Origin: Ligilactobacillus ceti DSM 22408
GTDB lineage: Bacteria; Bacillota; Bacilli; Lactobacillales; Lactobacillaceae
DNA length: 64,000 nucleotides
Direction: 5' to 3'
Assembly: GCF_000423245.1 (NCBI RefSeq)
Contig: NZ_KE383993.1
Location: 578,159 to 642,158 of the forward strand
Positions 36,945 through 48,400 of the stretch are shown here, piece after piece. The notes under the pieces were generated by a model. It made no database searches, was not told the origin of the DNA, and saw only the letters and a list, made by a program, of their open reading frames with translations. The position numbers were made by a program, and so were the translations under genes. The first letter of the stretch is position 1. Each line of letters begins with the position of its first letter.

Positions 36945-39414
36945 TAATTTTATCCTCATCTTCTTTTTTCATAAAATCAAATGGTTTCAGGTTATCCATC
37001 CCGATTAATGGATCAATTTTACCTTGTTGAATTAATTCAACTGTTAAACGTTTATCTTGCTGATCAGATATTAAAGCAACTTGCTTTTCATCTGTTTTAT
37101 TTGATTGGGATTCTGCTACACTATTTTTTGAACTTTCACCCTTAATCAAATCCTCAAAAAAGACTTCAATCCGTTCTTGTAAGCTAGTTTGACGATTCAG
37201 CGATAATGTTTCTACACATTTTTGATAGGCTGCTGGTTCTCCTAACAAAATCAACTTTTCCTTAGCACGTGTAATTGCTGTATATAATAAATTCCGTGCA
37301 AACATTCTTGAATATTGACTAACCATTGGTAAAATCACAATTGGAAACTCACTACCTTGCGCTTTATGAATAGTCATACAATAAGCCAAGGTTAGATTCC
37401 GCATTTCCTTTAATGTAAACTCAACTTCTAATTCATCAAATTGTACAATAATATTCACAACTGTGTCTGGATCTTTCGCACTCATTTCTAAGCCAACTAC
37501 TTTACCAATATCACCATTAAAAATACCTTTTTCAGGTGTATTCACTAAATTTAAAACACGATCACCAATACTGAAGTTTTGATTATTAATTTCTACATGT
37601 TTTTTAGCTTGATAAGGATTAACTAATTTTTGAACAGTTTCATTCAAATAATTAATCCCTGCCAATCCACGATACATTGGTGCTAGTACTTGAATATCAT
37701 CAATTGGCGCTTCTTTTTGTAAAGCAATTTTTATAATTTTAGTCATTAAAGTTGGTATTTGTTCTGCATGACAAGGTATAAATGAACGATCTGCATATTT
37801 ATTTTGTAAATCACTGGCAATAACGCCATTTTTAATATCATGTGCTAACTTAACAATAGTTGAATCTTCACTTTGGCGATAAATTTGATTTAATTCTTTT
37901 TGTGGTAAAACTTTACTCATTAATAAATCAGAAAATACTTGACCCGGACCAACTGAAGGCAACTGATTTCGATCTCCTACAAAAACAACCTGAATTTCAG
38001 CTGGTAAATTTTTAATTAATAAATACATCAAATCTGTATCAATCATAGAAGCTTCATCTACAATTAATAATTTTCCACTAATAAATTCACCATCATCAAA
38101 AGCTTGATTATCATACCCATTCAGCTTTAACAAACGGTGCAATGTACTTGCTGGTAAACCCGTTGTTTCGGACATACGTTTAGCAGCTCGCCCAGTAGGT
38201 GCTGCTAATAAAATCGGATATTCTTCATCATCATACTTTTGTGGATCAATAGGAATTTTTTTCAAATTAGCATATGCATTCACAATCCCATTAATAATTG
38301 TTGTTTTCCCTGTACCTGGACCACCTGTAATTAACGAAACTGATGATGTTAACGCCATTTTAATCGCTTCGATTTGATCCTCACCATAAGTAACTGAAAA
38401 ATAATCTTGTAAACTATTAATTTCAGCTTCTAATTCTTTTTCATCAAACTGATTATGTGGCCCTTGATCAAATAACTTCCTTAAATCACGTGCAATTGCA
38501 ATTTCACGATAATAATATTTACGTAAATATACTTTCTTTTCTTCAGCAAATAATAATTCGTCCTGGACTAATTGAATCATTTGATCAGCTACTGCATTGG
38601 GATCAATGGCTTCAGTACTACCGTTTTCTAATAAAACTAAAGATTGTTCTAACACTTCTTTTAAATCTTGATAAGTATTCCCTGTTTCATTGGTTAATTC
38701 CAACATAACTTGCATAATACCTGCGCGTAACCGCATTTTAGAATCAAAAGCAAATCCTAATGATTGCGCTAATTGATCAGCCCGCACAAATCCAAACCCT
38801 TTAATTTCTAAAGCTAAACGATATGGATCTTCATGAATAATATCGAGTGTTTTTTCTTCATATTCAGCATAAATTTTAGCCGCCATTTTACTAGTTAGTC
38901 CTAAATTATTTAAACTAATAATAATTTGTTCATTACTTTGATCATCATTTAATACTTGTAGTAATGTTGTATATTGTTTTTTGCTGAGTCCTAATTCTTT
39001 AGCTGAATATTCATTTTTTAAAATTAAAGAAATAGCATCTGGACCTAAACGATCAACAATTTTTTCAGCTGATTTCTTCCCTATCCCCGGAAAATTATCA
39101 CTTGATAAATAAGTTACTAACCCCGTTGCTGTTGACGGTAACTCTCTTGTATAATTAAATACTTTAAATTGTTGATTATATTTCGGATGCGTAACTAATT
39201 CACCTTTAAAACGATACATTGATTCAATTTGAATATCGCCTAAATCACCAACAACAATGATATATTCATCTTTCCAATTAAAGTCACATTCGTGAATTTT
39301 AACTTGAATAACTTTATAAAAACTATCCGTGGCGGCGAAAAAGATATTTTTAACTTCCCCAACTAAGGTTAATTGTTTATTTTCTGCAAATAAATCTACA
39401 TTTTCACTTACCAT
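36928..39414 (-). CDS. recD2: RecD2 ATP-dependent 5'-3' DNA helicase
   Basis: An 828-residue SF1B helicase of the RecBC-independent RecD2 type. An N-terminal OB-like domain (about 12-90) is followed by tandem helix-hairpin-helix repeats (NFPGIGKKSAEKIVDRLG at 108-124), a helicase core with Walker A GGPGTGKT (364-371), LIVDEASMID and QVVFVGDRNQLPSVGPG motifs, and the UvrD_C-like AYCMTIHKAQGSEFP. The length suits the family. It acts in DNA repair and replication-fork maintenance. It lies 18 bases downstream of a TPR gene and overlaps the acetyltransferase gene. Confidence 0.95.
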   Translation of the reverse strand: MVSENVDLFAENKQLTLVGEVKNIFFAATDSFYKVIQVKIHECDFNWKDEYIIVVGDLGDIQIESMYRFKGELVTHPKYNQQFKVFNYTRELPSTATGLVTYLSSDNFPGIGKKSAEKIVDRLGPDAISLILKNEYSAKELGLSKKQYTTLLQVLNDDQSNEQIIISLNNLGLTSKMAAKIYAEYEEKTLDIIHEDPYRLALEIKGFGFVRADQLAQSLGFAFDSKMRLRAGIMQVMLELTNETGNTYQDLKEVLEQSLVLLENGSTEAIDPNAVADQMIQLVQDELLFAEEKKVYLRKYYYREIAIARDLRKLFDQGPHNQFDEKELEAEINSLQDYFSVTYGEDQIEAIKMALTSSVSLITGGPGTGKTTIINGIVNAYANLKKIPIDPQKYDDEEYPILLAAPTGRAAKRMSETTGLPASTLHRLLKLNGYDNQAFDDGEFISGKLLIVDEASMIDTDLMYLLIKNLPAEIQVVFVGDRNQLPSVGPGQVFSDLLMSKVLPQKELNQIYRQSEDSTIVKLAHDIKNGVIASDLQNKYADRSFIPCHAEQIPTLMTKIIKIALQKEAPIDDIQVLAPMYRGLAGINYLNETVQKLVNPYQAKKHVEINNQNFSIGDRVLNLVNTPEKGIFNGDIGKVVGLEMSAKDPDTVVNIIVQFDELEVEFTLKEMRNLTLAYCMTIHKAQGSEFPIVILPMVSQYSRMFARNLLYTAITRAKEKLILLGEPAAYQKCVETLSLNRQTSLQERIEVFFEDLIKGESSKNSVAESQSNKTDEKQVALISDQQDKRLTVELIQQGKIDPLIGMDNLKPFDFMKKEDEDKINDLFT

Positions 39415-39432
39415 CTAAATCGTTCCTTTAAT

Positions 39433-40101
39433 TTATAATTTATCTGGTCCAAAATGTTGCACAAATTGTTCAATTTCAACTAATTTTTGTTGCATTTGTG
39501 CAAAATATTCTGAATCTAATTCTTTCACTTTGGCAAAATATTCTGCTTCGTCTTCTTCTAAAATTAAGGCCACTACACCTCTTTGGAAATTAGCTTCTAA
39601 ATTATCAGTTTCAATTTTTAAAACTTGATCATAATAGTTTTTAGCTTGTTGAAAATCTCCCATAGCTAAAAAGATATTCGCCATTAATAATTTAGCACTA
39701 ATCGTATTGTCACCTTCATATTCAGTAGCTGTTAAGGCGAAAACTAAAGCTTGTTGATATTCACCTTTCGCATAATAACTTTGCGCTACCATTAAATACG
39801 CATCATATTTTAATTTATCAGCTTGAATTAATTGATATTCTAAAATTGCTTGTTCATATAACTCACTACTGTAATAAACATTTCCTAATCCATAATGTAA
39901 TAAATCTTTTTCAGATTGCTTTTTAAAAATTGTCAAAGCTTTCTTTAATAATTCTTCAGCTTGTGGATAGCTTTTCATCTCAACTAACGCCACGCTTAAA
40001 TTATAATAATTTTGAACATTGTAAGGATCATTATCAATTGCTTGAATTAATTTATTAACCATTACAGCTGCTTTTTCTTGGGCAATTGTTCGTTTTTTCA
40101 T
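39433..40101 (-). CDS. Tetratricopeptide repeat protein
   Basis: About 222 residues with at least four TPR units: YNVQNYYNLSVALVEMKSYPQAEELLKKAL, LLHYGLGNVYYSSELYEQAILEY, AYLMVAQSYYAKGEYQQAL and AKLLMANIFLAMGDFQQAKNYYDQVLK. It has no signal or membrane segment and is probably a cytoplasmic protein-protein interaction module. The second of two tandem ATGs (40101) sits six bases after AGGAGG and is preferred. It is the first gene of the TPR-recD2-acetyltransferase unit, an association frequent in lactobacilli. Function unknown. Confidence 0.85.
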   Translation of the reverse strand: MKKRTIAQEKAAVMVNKLIQAIDNDPYNVQNYYNLSVALVEMKSYPQAEELLKKALTIFKKQSEKDLLHYGLGNVYYSSELYEQAILEYQLIQADKLKYDAYLMVAQSYYAKGEYQQALVFALTATEYEGDNTISAKLLMANIFLAMGDFQQAKNYYDQVLKIETDNLEANFQRGVVALILEEDEAEYFAKVKELDSEYFAQMQQKLVEIEQFVQHFGPDKL

Positions 40102-40276
40102 CATTATCCTCCTAGATTTAAATCTTCCTAATTATTATTGCATACTTAAGCTTTTTCTCAAAACTTTTTCAAAAATCACGCTTACGAAAACACATATCTC
40201 CCCTATATTTTAGTACTTTTGTGATAAAATTTAACCAGAATCATTTATTTTCAAAAGAGAAAGGTTGTTGTTTGAA

Positions 40277-41152
40277 ATGTCACTTACTTTAACAAATGAT
40301 GTTGCTTCTGTAACCATTAATGAATTTGGTGCTGAACTAACCAGTTTTTATCATAAACTCAATAACTTAGAATATATCTGGTCCGGCGATGCTAAATATT
40401 GGGGACGTCATGCACCTGTTTTATTCCCTATTGTCGGGCGCTTAAAAGATAATACTTATTATCTCGATGATCAAAGTTATAATATGTCTCAACACGGTTT
40501 CGCTCGCGATCTCCCATTTGAAATTACCTATCAATCAGCTACAAAAGCGACTTTTACGCTTTATTCATCTGAAAAAACTAAAGAAAAATATCCTTATAAT
40601 TTCAAATTGTCAATTCATTATCAGCTCATAGAAAATAATTTAAAAATCACTTATGAAATTAACAATCCTAATCCAATTCCACTTCCATTCGCAATTGGAG
40701 CTCATCCAGCTTTTAAAGTACCCTTAAAAGCTGATGAAGAACGCTCAGATTATTATTTAAGCTTATCACCTACTAAAGCCCGTACTTTTTTACCTTTAAA
40801 GAATGGTTTACTCGATTTAGAAAATAAATCCTTGCATAACGCAAAGAAAATCCATTTAAATCCAGAGACTTTTAAAAATGATGCTTTAATTTTTGATTTA
40901 CAAGCCGATGAAACTAATATTTGCTTAAAATCAAGAAATCATCCCTATGGTGTCTCTTTAACCACTACTGACGCTCGTTTTATAGGACTTTGGTCAAACT
41001 ATCCTAACTCTGGACAATTCGTCTGTATCGAACCATGGTGGGGAATTACAGATACAGTTAATACAACTCAGCAATTATCCGATAAATACGGTATTAATAT
41101 CTTAGCTCCATTTGATACTTTCACTACTATGTACACCATTTCAATTTATTAA
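40277..41152 (+). CDS. Aldose 1-epimerase family protein (LacX-like)
   Basis: A 291-residue beta-sandwich mutarotase-family protein. Characteristic segments are EYIWSGDAKYWGRHAPVLFPIVGRLKD, MSQHGFARDLPFEI and AIGAHPAFKVPL, with conserved histidines in the last two, then a CIEPWWG(I) end motif. It resembles LacX and other short GalM-like proteins that interconvert alpha and beta sugar anomers; the sugar is unknown. The ATG at 40277 is chosen; an AAGG lies twelve bases upstream and a TTG at 40268 is an alternative. It stands alone with its own terminator. Confidence 0.9.
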   Translation: MSLTLTNDVASVTINEFGAELTSFYHKLNNLEYIWSGDAKYWGRHAPVLFPIVGRLKDNTYYLDDQSYNMSQHGFARDLPFEITYQSATKATFTLYSSEKTKEKYPYNFKLSIHYQLIENNLKITYEINNPNPIPLPFAIGAHPAFKVPLKADEERSDYYLSLSPTKARTFLPLKNGLLDLENKSLHNAKKIHLNPETFKNDALIFDLQADETNICLKSRNHPYGVSLTTTDARFIGLWSNYPNSGQFVCIEPWWGITDTVNTTQQLSDKYGINILAPFDTFTTMYTISIY

Positions 41153-41157
41153 CAAAC

Positions 41158-41203
41158 AAAAGAGCGTACCTACTCCTAAATGAGAGGTAACGCTCTTTTT
41201 GTT
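41158..41203 (+). terminator. Aldose epimerase gene terminator
   Basis: AAAGAGCGT pairs with ACGCTCTTT, extended inside by ACCT/AGGT, and followed by a T-run on the plus strand. Confidence 0.88.
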
Positions 41204-41248
41204 GTGCTAATTCTAAATTATGGTTAAATAATCACTGTTTATTTTGCA

Positions 41249-41294
41249 ATAAAAAAAGCCATGGAACTTTATTAATAAAGTTCACACAGCTTTG
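41249..41294 (-). terminator. rpmA terminator
   Basis: On the minus strand an AAAGC/GCTTT base and a GAACTTTAT/ATAAAGTTC inner stem separated by a small internal loop are followed by a seven-T run. Confidence 0.85.
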
Positions 41295-41300
41295 AATTTA

Positions 41301-41582
41301 TTATTCAGCGATAGGATAAACAGATACTTGTTTTTTATCGCGACCTTTGCGTTCGAAACGAACAACACCATCAATTTTAGCAAATAATGTGTTGTCGCCA
41401 CCCATACCTACGTTAGCACCTGGATAGATACGTGTACCACGTTGACGGTAAAGGATTGAACCACCTGTAACAGTTTGACCATCAGCACTTTTAGCACCTA
41501 AACGTTTTGAACGTGAGTCACGACCGTTAGTTGTGGAACCACCACCCTTTTTATGAGCGAATAATTGTAAGTTCATTAACAT
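41301..41582 (-). CDS. rpmA: 50S ribosomal protein L27 (with cleavable N-terminal extension)
   Basis: A 93-residue L27. The start [15 protein letters not shown] carries the Firmicutes-type extension that Prp removes after the phenylalanine, exposing the AHKKGG end that reaches the peptidyl transferase centre. The family core [21 protein letters not shown] follows. The ATG at 41582 has AGGAGGTGG upstream; the frame could open at 41615 but that would overlap prp. It is last in the operon rplU-prp-rpmA. Confidence 0.97.
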   Translation of the reverse strand: MLMNLQLFAHKKGGGSTTNGRDSRSKRLGAKSADGQTVTGGSILYRQRGTRIYPGANVGMGGDNTLFAKIDGVVRFERKGRDKKQVSVYPIAE

Positions 41583-41611
41583 AATTAATTCCACCTCCTT
41601 GGTGAATATTT

Positions 41612-41938
41612 TCATTTAACGATTTTTAAATAATCTGGATAATTTTTGGCAATCTCTTTGATACCTAGTTCAAAACTAGCTAACAATAATTGCACTTCTG
41701 GCCGCTGTAAATCTTTGATTTCTAAAGTGACATAAAGATAACCATCGTTTTCTTCTTCACCTTCTGTAATTACCATTAACTTTAAAAGTTGTTCTAAACT
41801 ATTTAAAGTATTAATAGCTAATACAGAAGTTGCGGCACAAATAATATCTTGACCCTCAACGGCATTAGGATCTGCATGTCCGGATAATTCATACCCAGCT
41901 AACAAATCTCCTTCATGAAACAATCTTGCTTGTATCAT
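41612..41938 (-). CDS. prp: Prp, cysteine protease that matures ribosomal protein L27
   Basis: A 108-residue protein of the YsxB/DUF464 family. The probable catalytic dyad is His21 (LSGHA) and Cys34 ([18 protein letters not shown]), at nearly the same positions as in the characterised staphylococcal Prp. It cleaves the L27 N-terminal extension encoded by the next gene. It lies between rplU and rpmA, 23 bases after rplU and 29 before rpmA, the classical arrangement. Confidence 0.95.
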   Translation of the reverse strand: MIQARLFHEGDLLAGYELSGHADPNAVEGQDIICAATSVLAINTLNSLEQLLKLMVITEGEEENDGYLYVTLEIKDLQRPEVQLLLASFELGIKEIAKNYPDYLKIVK

Positions 41939-41961
41939 GTTATTTACCTACTCTCAAGAAA

Positions 41962-42270
41962 TTATGCGTTAATTGCATCGATAACAACTTTTGTATAAGG
42001 TTGACGATGACCTTGTTTTGTATGTGAGTGTTTCTTTGGTTTGTATTTGAAAGTAACAACTTTTTTAGCACGGCCTTGTTTTTCAACTGTACCTGTAACT
42101 GTTGCGCCTTCAACTAATGGTGTACCGATAACAGTTTTTTCACCACCAACTAAAACAACTTCATCAAATGTTACTGTATCACCTGCGTTAGCAGCTAATT
42201 TTTCAACATAGATTGCTTGGCCTACTTCAACTTTAAGTTGTTTACCACCTGTTTTGATAATTGCGTACAT
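41962..42270 (-). CDS. rplU: 50S ribosomal protein L21
   Basis: A 102-residue ribosomal protein beginning [18 protein letters not shown] and ending with the [24 protein letters not shown] motif. Length is normal. The ATG at 42270 has AAGGAGGTG upstream. It is the first gene of rplU-prp-rpmA and is preceded by a leader that resembles the Firmicutes L21 leader RNA. Confidence 0.98.
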   Translation of the reverse strand: MYAIIKTGGKQLKVEVGQAIYVEKLAANAGDTVTFDEVVLVGGEKTVIGTPLVEGATVTGTVEKQGRAKKVVTFKYKPKKHSHTKQGHRQPYTKVVIDAINA

Positions 42271-42395
42271 TAATGTGCACCTCCTTAGTATTTAAAACTT
42301 AGACTCGCCGTAATTTAGTGATCTACTTGTAGATTCTTATAAACTTAAAACGGGCGGTTGCAGTTGTGACATGCACAATTACAACATGAATATAT
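42271..42395 (-). promoter_or_regulatory. rplU leader, candidate L21 autoregulatory element
   Basis: The 235-base gap between pyk and rplU includes a structured minus-strand stretch just before rplU. TTGTAATTGTGC and GCACAATTACAA-like complementary segments at about 42363-42386, ATCTACAAGTAGAT (a perfect palindrome at 42321-42334), and a GGCGAGTC segment are visible. L21 leaders are a known Firmicutes RNA class; assignment here is by position and eye. Confidence 0.45.
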
Positions 42396-42447
42396 TACCA
42401 AATATAAAACTTGAAGTCAACACATCACATTAAAAATATTTTCAATT

Positions 42448-42486
42448 CAAAAATAAGCACCTACTTCAATAAAGTAGATGCTTATA
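42448..42486 (-). terminator. pyk terminator
   Basis: ATAAGCATCTACTT pairs with AAGTAGGTGCTTAT (one wobble) and is followed by a T-run on the minus strand. Confidence 0.88.
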
Positions 42487-42505
42487 ATTTTATATCATTT
42501 AAATT

Positions 42506-44266
42506 TTATAATGATTTAGAAACACCTTTGTAGATAACACCACGACGTGAATCTACTGTCACCATTTCTTGATCAGTCATAACTGTTGTTGCTTTCTTAG
42601 CGCCAACAACTACTGGAATACCTTGAGCTAAACCAACAACAGCTGCATGGGATGTTAAACCACCATTTTCAACTACTAATGCAGCAGCTTTGTTAATAGC
42701 TGGCATATAAGTTTTATCTGTTGTTTCTGTTACTAAAATACAACCATCAAATGCTTTTTCATTAGCTTCTTGTGCTGTTTTGGCAATAACTGTTTTACCA
42801 ACTACTGTTTCTTCACCAACACCTTGGCCTTCTGTAAGCTTTGTACCAATCAATTGGATCTTCATGATGTTTGTTGTACCTTTTTCACCAACTGGAACAC
42901 CAGCAACGATTAAGATCAAGTCACCTTCTTGAGCTAATCCAGCTTTGATAGCTTCTTCTGTAGCTAAGTCAAACATTTCATCTGTTGATGCAGGAGCTTC
43001 TGCAATTACAGGATAAACACCCCAGTTTAATGTTAAAGCGTGACGTGTTTTTTCATCAAATGTCACAGCTAAAATATCTGCATCAGGACGGTATTTAGAA
43101 ATCATACGAGCTGTGTAACCAGATTCTGTTGCAGCAACAATTGTCTTAATATTTAAGTTGTTAGCTGTTTCAGAGACAGCACGACCAATCGCTTCTGTCA
43201 CATCTGTTTTAGCAAATCCATCTAAAGAATATTCTTTATGTTCACGTAAAACATTTTCAGCTTTAACGTCAATACGAGCCATTGTAGCAACTGCTTCAAC
43301 TGGGTAATCACCATTTGCTGATTCACCAGAAAGCATTGTTGCATCTGTACCATCAAAAACAGCATTAGCAACGTCAGATGCTTCCGCACGTGTTGGACGT
43401 GGGTTTTCTTGCATTGAGTCTAACATTTGTGTTGCTGTAATAACTGGTTTACCTAAAATATTACATCTCTTAATTAATGATTTTTGAACTAAAGGAACAT
43501 TTTCTGGTGGAATTTCCACACCCATATCCCCACGAGCAACCATTAAACCATCAGCAACTTTGATAATTTCTTCAAAGTTATCAATACCTTCTTGAGATTC
43601 AATCTTTGGAATAATTTGAACATGAGTCATGTCTTTTTCTTCTAAAAGTTCATGAATTTCTAAAACGTCAGCTGCTTTACGAACAAATGAAGCTGCGATA
43701 AATGTAATATCGTTATCTAAACCGAAACGAATATCTTCTTTATCTTTAGCTGTTAAACCAGGTAAGTTAATTGAGACGCCTGGTGCATTAACACCTTTAC
43801 GTGATCCTAAGAATCCTTCGTTTAAAACTTTACATACTAATTCATGATTAGCTTCATCTTTTTCTAAAATTTCAAAATCTAAAAGACCATCATCAAATAA
43901 GACATGTCCACCAATCTTGACGTCATCATATAGACCAGGATATGTGACAGCAATCTTTTCTTTAGTACCTTCTAAAGTTTCATCCATGGAGATGCGTACA
44001 ACATCACCAATATTAAACTTAATTTTACCTTCTTTTTGGACAGTTGTCCGGATTTCAGCACCTTTTGTATCTAACATGATACCAACTGCTTTACCTGTAA
44101 TCTTTTCAGCTTCACGAACTAATTGCATCCGGCCTAATTGTTCTTCATGGTTACCATGTGAGAAGTTAAAACGGAATACATTAGCACCTGATTCGATTAA
44201 TTTGCAAATTGTATCTAAACTATTACTTGCAGGTCCGAGGGTACTTACAATCTTGGTTTTTTTCAT
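42506..44266 (-). CDS. pyk: Pyruvate kinase with C-terminal PEP-utiliser-like domain
   Basis: A 586-residue glycolytic enzyme that makes pyruvate and ATP from phosphoenolpyruvate and ADP. The TIM barrel has KTKIVSTLGPAS, the KIESQEGIDNF lysine region and VARGDMGVEIP; B and C domains follow. An extra C-terminal domain of about 110 residues resembles PEP-utilising mobile domains (GGLTSHAAVVGLAQGIPVVVG, with the TSHA histidine that is phosphorylated in PPDK/enzyme I). This extension is known from Bacillus-type pyruvate kinases. It starts 76 bases after pfkA with no terminator, in one unit. Confidence 0.97.
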   Translation of the reverse strand: MKKTKIVSTLGPASNSLDTICKLIESGANVFRFNFSHGNHEEQLGRMQLVREAEKITGKAVGIMLDTKGAEIRTTVQKEGKIKFNIGDVVRISMDETLEGTKEKIAVTYPGLYDDVKIGGHVLFDDGLLDFEILEKDEANHELVCKVLNEGFLGSRKGVNAPGVSINLPGLTAKDKEDIRFGLDNDITFIAASFVRKAADVLEIHELLEEKDMTHVQIIPKIESQEGIDNFEEIIKVADGLMVARGDMGVEIPPENVPLVQKSLIKRCNILGKPVITATQMLDSMQENPRPTRAEASDVANAVFDGTDATMLSGESANGDYPVEAVATMARIDVKAENVLREHKEYSLDGFAKTDVTEAIGRAVSETANNLNIKTIVAATESGYTARMISKYRPDADILAVTFDEKTRHALTLNWGVYPVIAEAPASTDEMFDLATEEAIKAGLAQEGDLILIVAGVPVGEKGTTNIMKIQLIGTKLTEGQGVGEETVVGKTVIAKTAQEANEKAFDGCILVTETTDKTYMPAINKAAALVVENGGLTSHAAVVGLAQGIPVVVGAKKATTVMTDQEMVTVDSRRGVIYKGVSKSL

Positions 44267-44342
44267 TTCTAAAAACTCTCCTTTGAAAATAAATGACTAT
44301 TTAAATCTCTCTTTAATAATACTAACTACTTTAAATTACTTA

Positions 44343-45314
<972 letters not shown>

Positions 45315-45449
45315 TCAAGTAATAATTTATACTAGTTATTATATTCTCCGATTGTAATAATATCACTTTTATCACTAAATGTCTTGTAAAACATTCAAAA
45401 CATTAAGGATTCTTACGTATTTTAAATGCTATTTCTGAAATGCAGCTAA

Positions 45450-48400
45450 TCAACGTAGTACCACGTTGTCAGAGCCTAAAAGGTTTGTTAACGCTACCAT
45501 AACCTCATCGTTTTTTCTCAACCAAAGTTTCTGATTTAGTACGTACTTTTTCTTAGTAGCCGCTTCATAAATGATCACAGGTTGTTCTCCTTGATAATTT
45601 AAGATTAATTTTTGAAGCTTTTCTTTGTCTGCTACTGAAAATTCAACTGGTAAACGTAAATAATAAGCTTGTTTAACTAACTCATCTGCTAATTTAACAT
45701 CATCAGCAATCAACGAAATATTATCTGCTCGTTGATTATAATGACATCTCAAATAAATAACCTGTTCTTTTTGCAACCACGATTTGATTTTGGCATACGT
45801 TCGTGGGAATATCGTAACTTCACTTTCACCACTTTTATCACTGACTGTGACAAACGCCATTTCAGAACCTTTTTTCGTACGAATAACTTTAATCCGCGTA
45901 ATATAAGCTAAACAAGTAAATTTATCCCCGATATTTTGTTGACGTCCACTATTTAAAGTAATAGTTTTTTGGATTACTGCTACTTCTTGATATTTATCAA
46001 CTGGATGACCTGTCAGATAAGCACCTAAATAATAATATTCTTTAGCTAACAATTCACTCACACTCAAAGCACTTTTTTCAGTTGTTTTCTTCGGCGCTAA
46101 ATAACTAAATAGTTCCACATTAGATCCACTTAAATTAATATTGCTAATCAATTTAGGTAATAAATCTAATAATTTATTTCGATCATCTTCCAAATCATCA
46201 AAAACACCTGCATAAATTAAAGGTTCAATATATTCAGCACTTAAATATTTTTCATTAATTCGATTTAAAAAATCAGCTAAAGATTTATATCCACCTTGAT
46301 GTTTTCTTTCTGCTAAAATATCGCGTACAAAATCGCGTCTCACAAATTTAATTGTATTTAACCCTAAATAAATTTGCTTATCTTGAACAGTATAACTCGC
46401 ATAACTTTGATTAATTTTAGGACCATTTATTTTAACGTGATGTTTTAACGCATCTGTCAAATACATTTTCACTTTATCTTGCTTACCTTGAACTGAATTT
46501 AATAAAGCTACATAAAAAGCTGCTGGATAGTGCGTTTTTAAATATGCTAATTGGAAGGCCATTTTCGAATAAGCCACCGCATGAGAACGGTTAAAACCAT
46601 AATTAGCAAAACGACTAATATATTGATACACAGCTTCCGCCTCTGCTTTGGTATATCCTTTTTCCAAAGCACCCGTTATAAAAGTAGCCTCCATTTGCGT
46701 AATAAATTCTTTTTTCTTATCACTCATCGCTCGCCGTAATAAATCAGCTTGTCCTAAAGAAAATCCGGCCATTTGAGCGGCAACTTGCATAACTTGCTCT
46801 TGATAAACCATAATCCCATAAGTTGGTTTTAAAATATTTTCCAAGCCAGCCGCTGGATAACTAATTGGAATTTCTCCATGCTTCCGCTTCACAAATTCAG
46901 GAATATTCTCCATCGGACCCGGACGATAAATCGCATTAACCGCAGCTACATCTTCAAAACTAGTTGGTTTTACTTGTTTTAAAACATTCCGAATACCGCT
47001 AGATTCAAACTGAAAAATACCTAACGTATCCCCTCGGGCAAACATCTCTAACGTAGCCTTATCATTTAAAGGAATTTGTTTGATATTAATTTTTTCTCCT
47101 GTTTGTCTAACAACTAAATCAACAGCTTCTTTTAAAATACTCAAATTTCGCAAACCTAAAAAGTCCATTTTTAACAAACCAACTTGTTCAACTTCATCTT
47201 TATCATATTGCGATAATAAAATTCCATCGTTACCGATTTGTAACGGTACATAGTTATCTAATGGATGATCACTAAAAATAACTCCGGCTGCATGTTTAGA
47301 ATAATGTCTTGGTAACCCTTCTAATTTTAAAGCTGTTTTATAAATCAATTCATTTTTTTGACTATCAGCTACTAAATTACGTAAACGTTGGGAAATCTTA
47401 TATGTGGCTTGTAATGTTTTGGCACCATTCGATAAAGCTTTACTCCATTCTTTTAACTCAAAAGAACTCGCACCCATAACCCGCGCCACATCACGGATTG
47501 CTTGTTTCATAGCTAATGTTCCAAAAGTAATGATTTGAGCCATCTTTTCATGGCCATATTTTTCATGGACATACTTAATAATTAAATCTCTTTTTTCATC
47601 TGGTATATCTAAATCAATATCCGGCATTTTACTTCTTTCAGGATTTAAAAATCGTTCAAATAGTAAATTATATTGCAGTGGATCAACATCAGTAATAGCT
47701 AGTGTATACGCTACTAAAGATCCTGCCGCCGACCCCCGTCCTGGACCTATTAAAACCCCAGTCCGATGTGCATAATCTGTAACATCCCAAACAATTAAAA
47801 AATAATCATCATACCCCATCTCATGAATAACTTTTAATTCATAATTTAAACGTTCTTGATATCGAGCTTGGTCTGCCGGTTTAATTTGCTGCTTAATAAA
47901 AATTTGTTCTAAACCTTGCTGACATAATTTTTTCAAATAACTCGCTGCATCTAATGATTCGGGAACTTTAAAATGAGGCATATGGACTTCATTATGATTC
48001 AATTCCAAATTAATTTGTGCTATTAAATCTTCAGTTTGCTCTAAAAGTAATTGATCCCCTCGCTGTTGATAAGCACTCACATATTCTTGTTTAGGCCGCA
48101 AATAATGTTGCCCTTTAATTTGTTGACTCATTTGCGTCGTTGTTAATTTTTCGCTTTGACGAATAGCTCGTAAAACTTCAACTTCAAAATGATCATCTTG
48201 ATATAAATATTGTACTTGCTCACTCACAACCGCTTTAATACCAACTTGTTTCGCTAACGTCAGTAAAGAATCTTTTAAGACTAAAGGCATATCTAACGAA
48301 ACACCTAAATATAAATTATCACCTAAGACTTCTTTAAATTTCATTAACCATAAGCTAGCTGCTTGGTCATCTTGTTGAGCTAAAGCTGCTCGAACATAAC

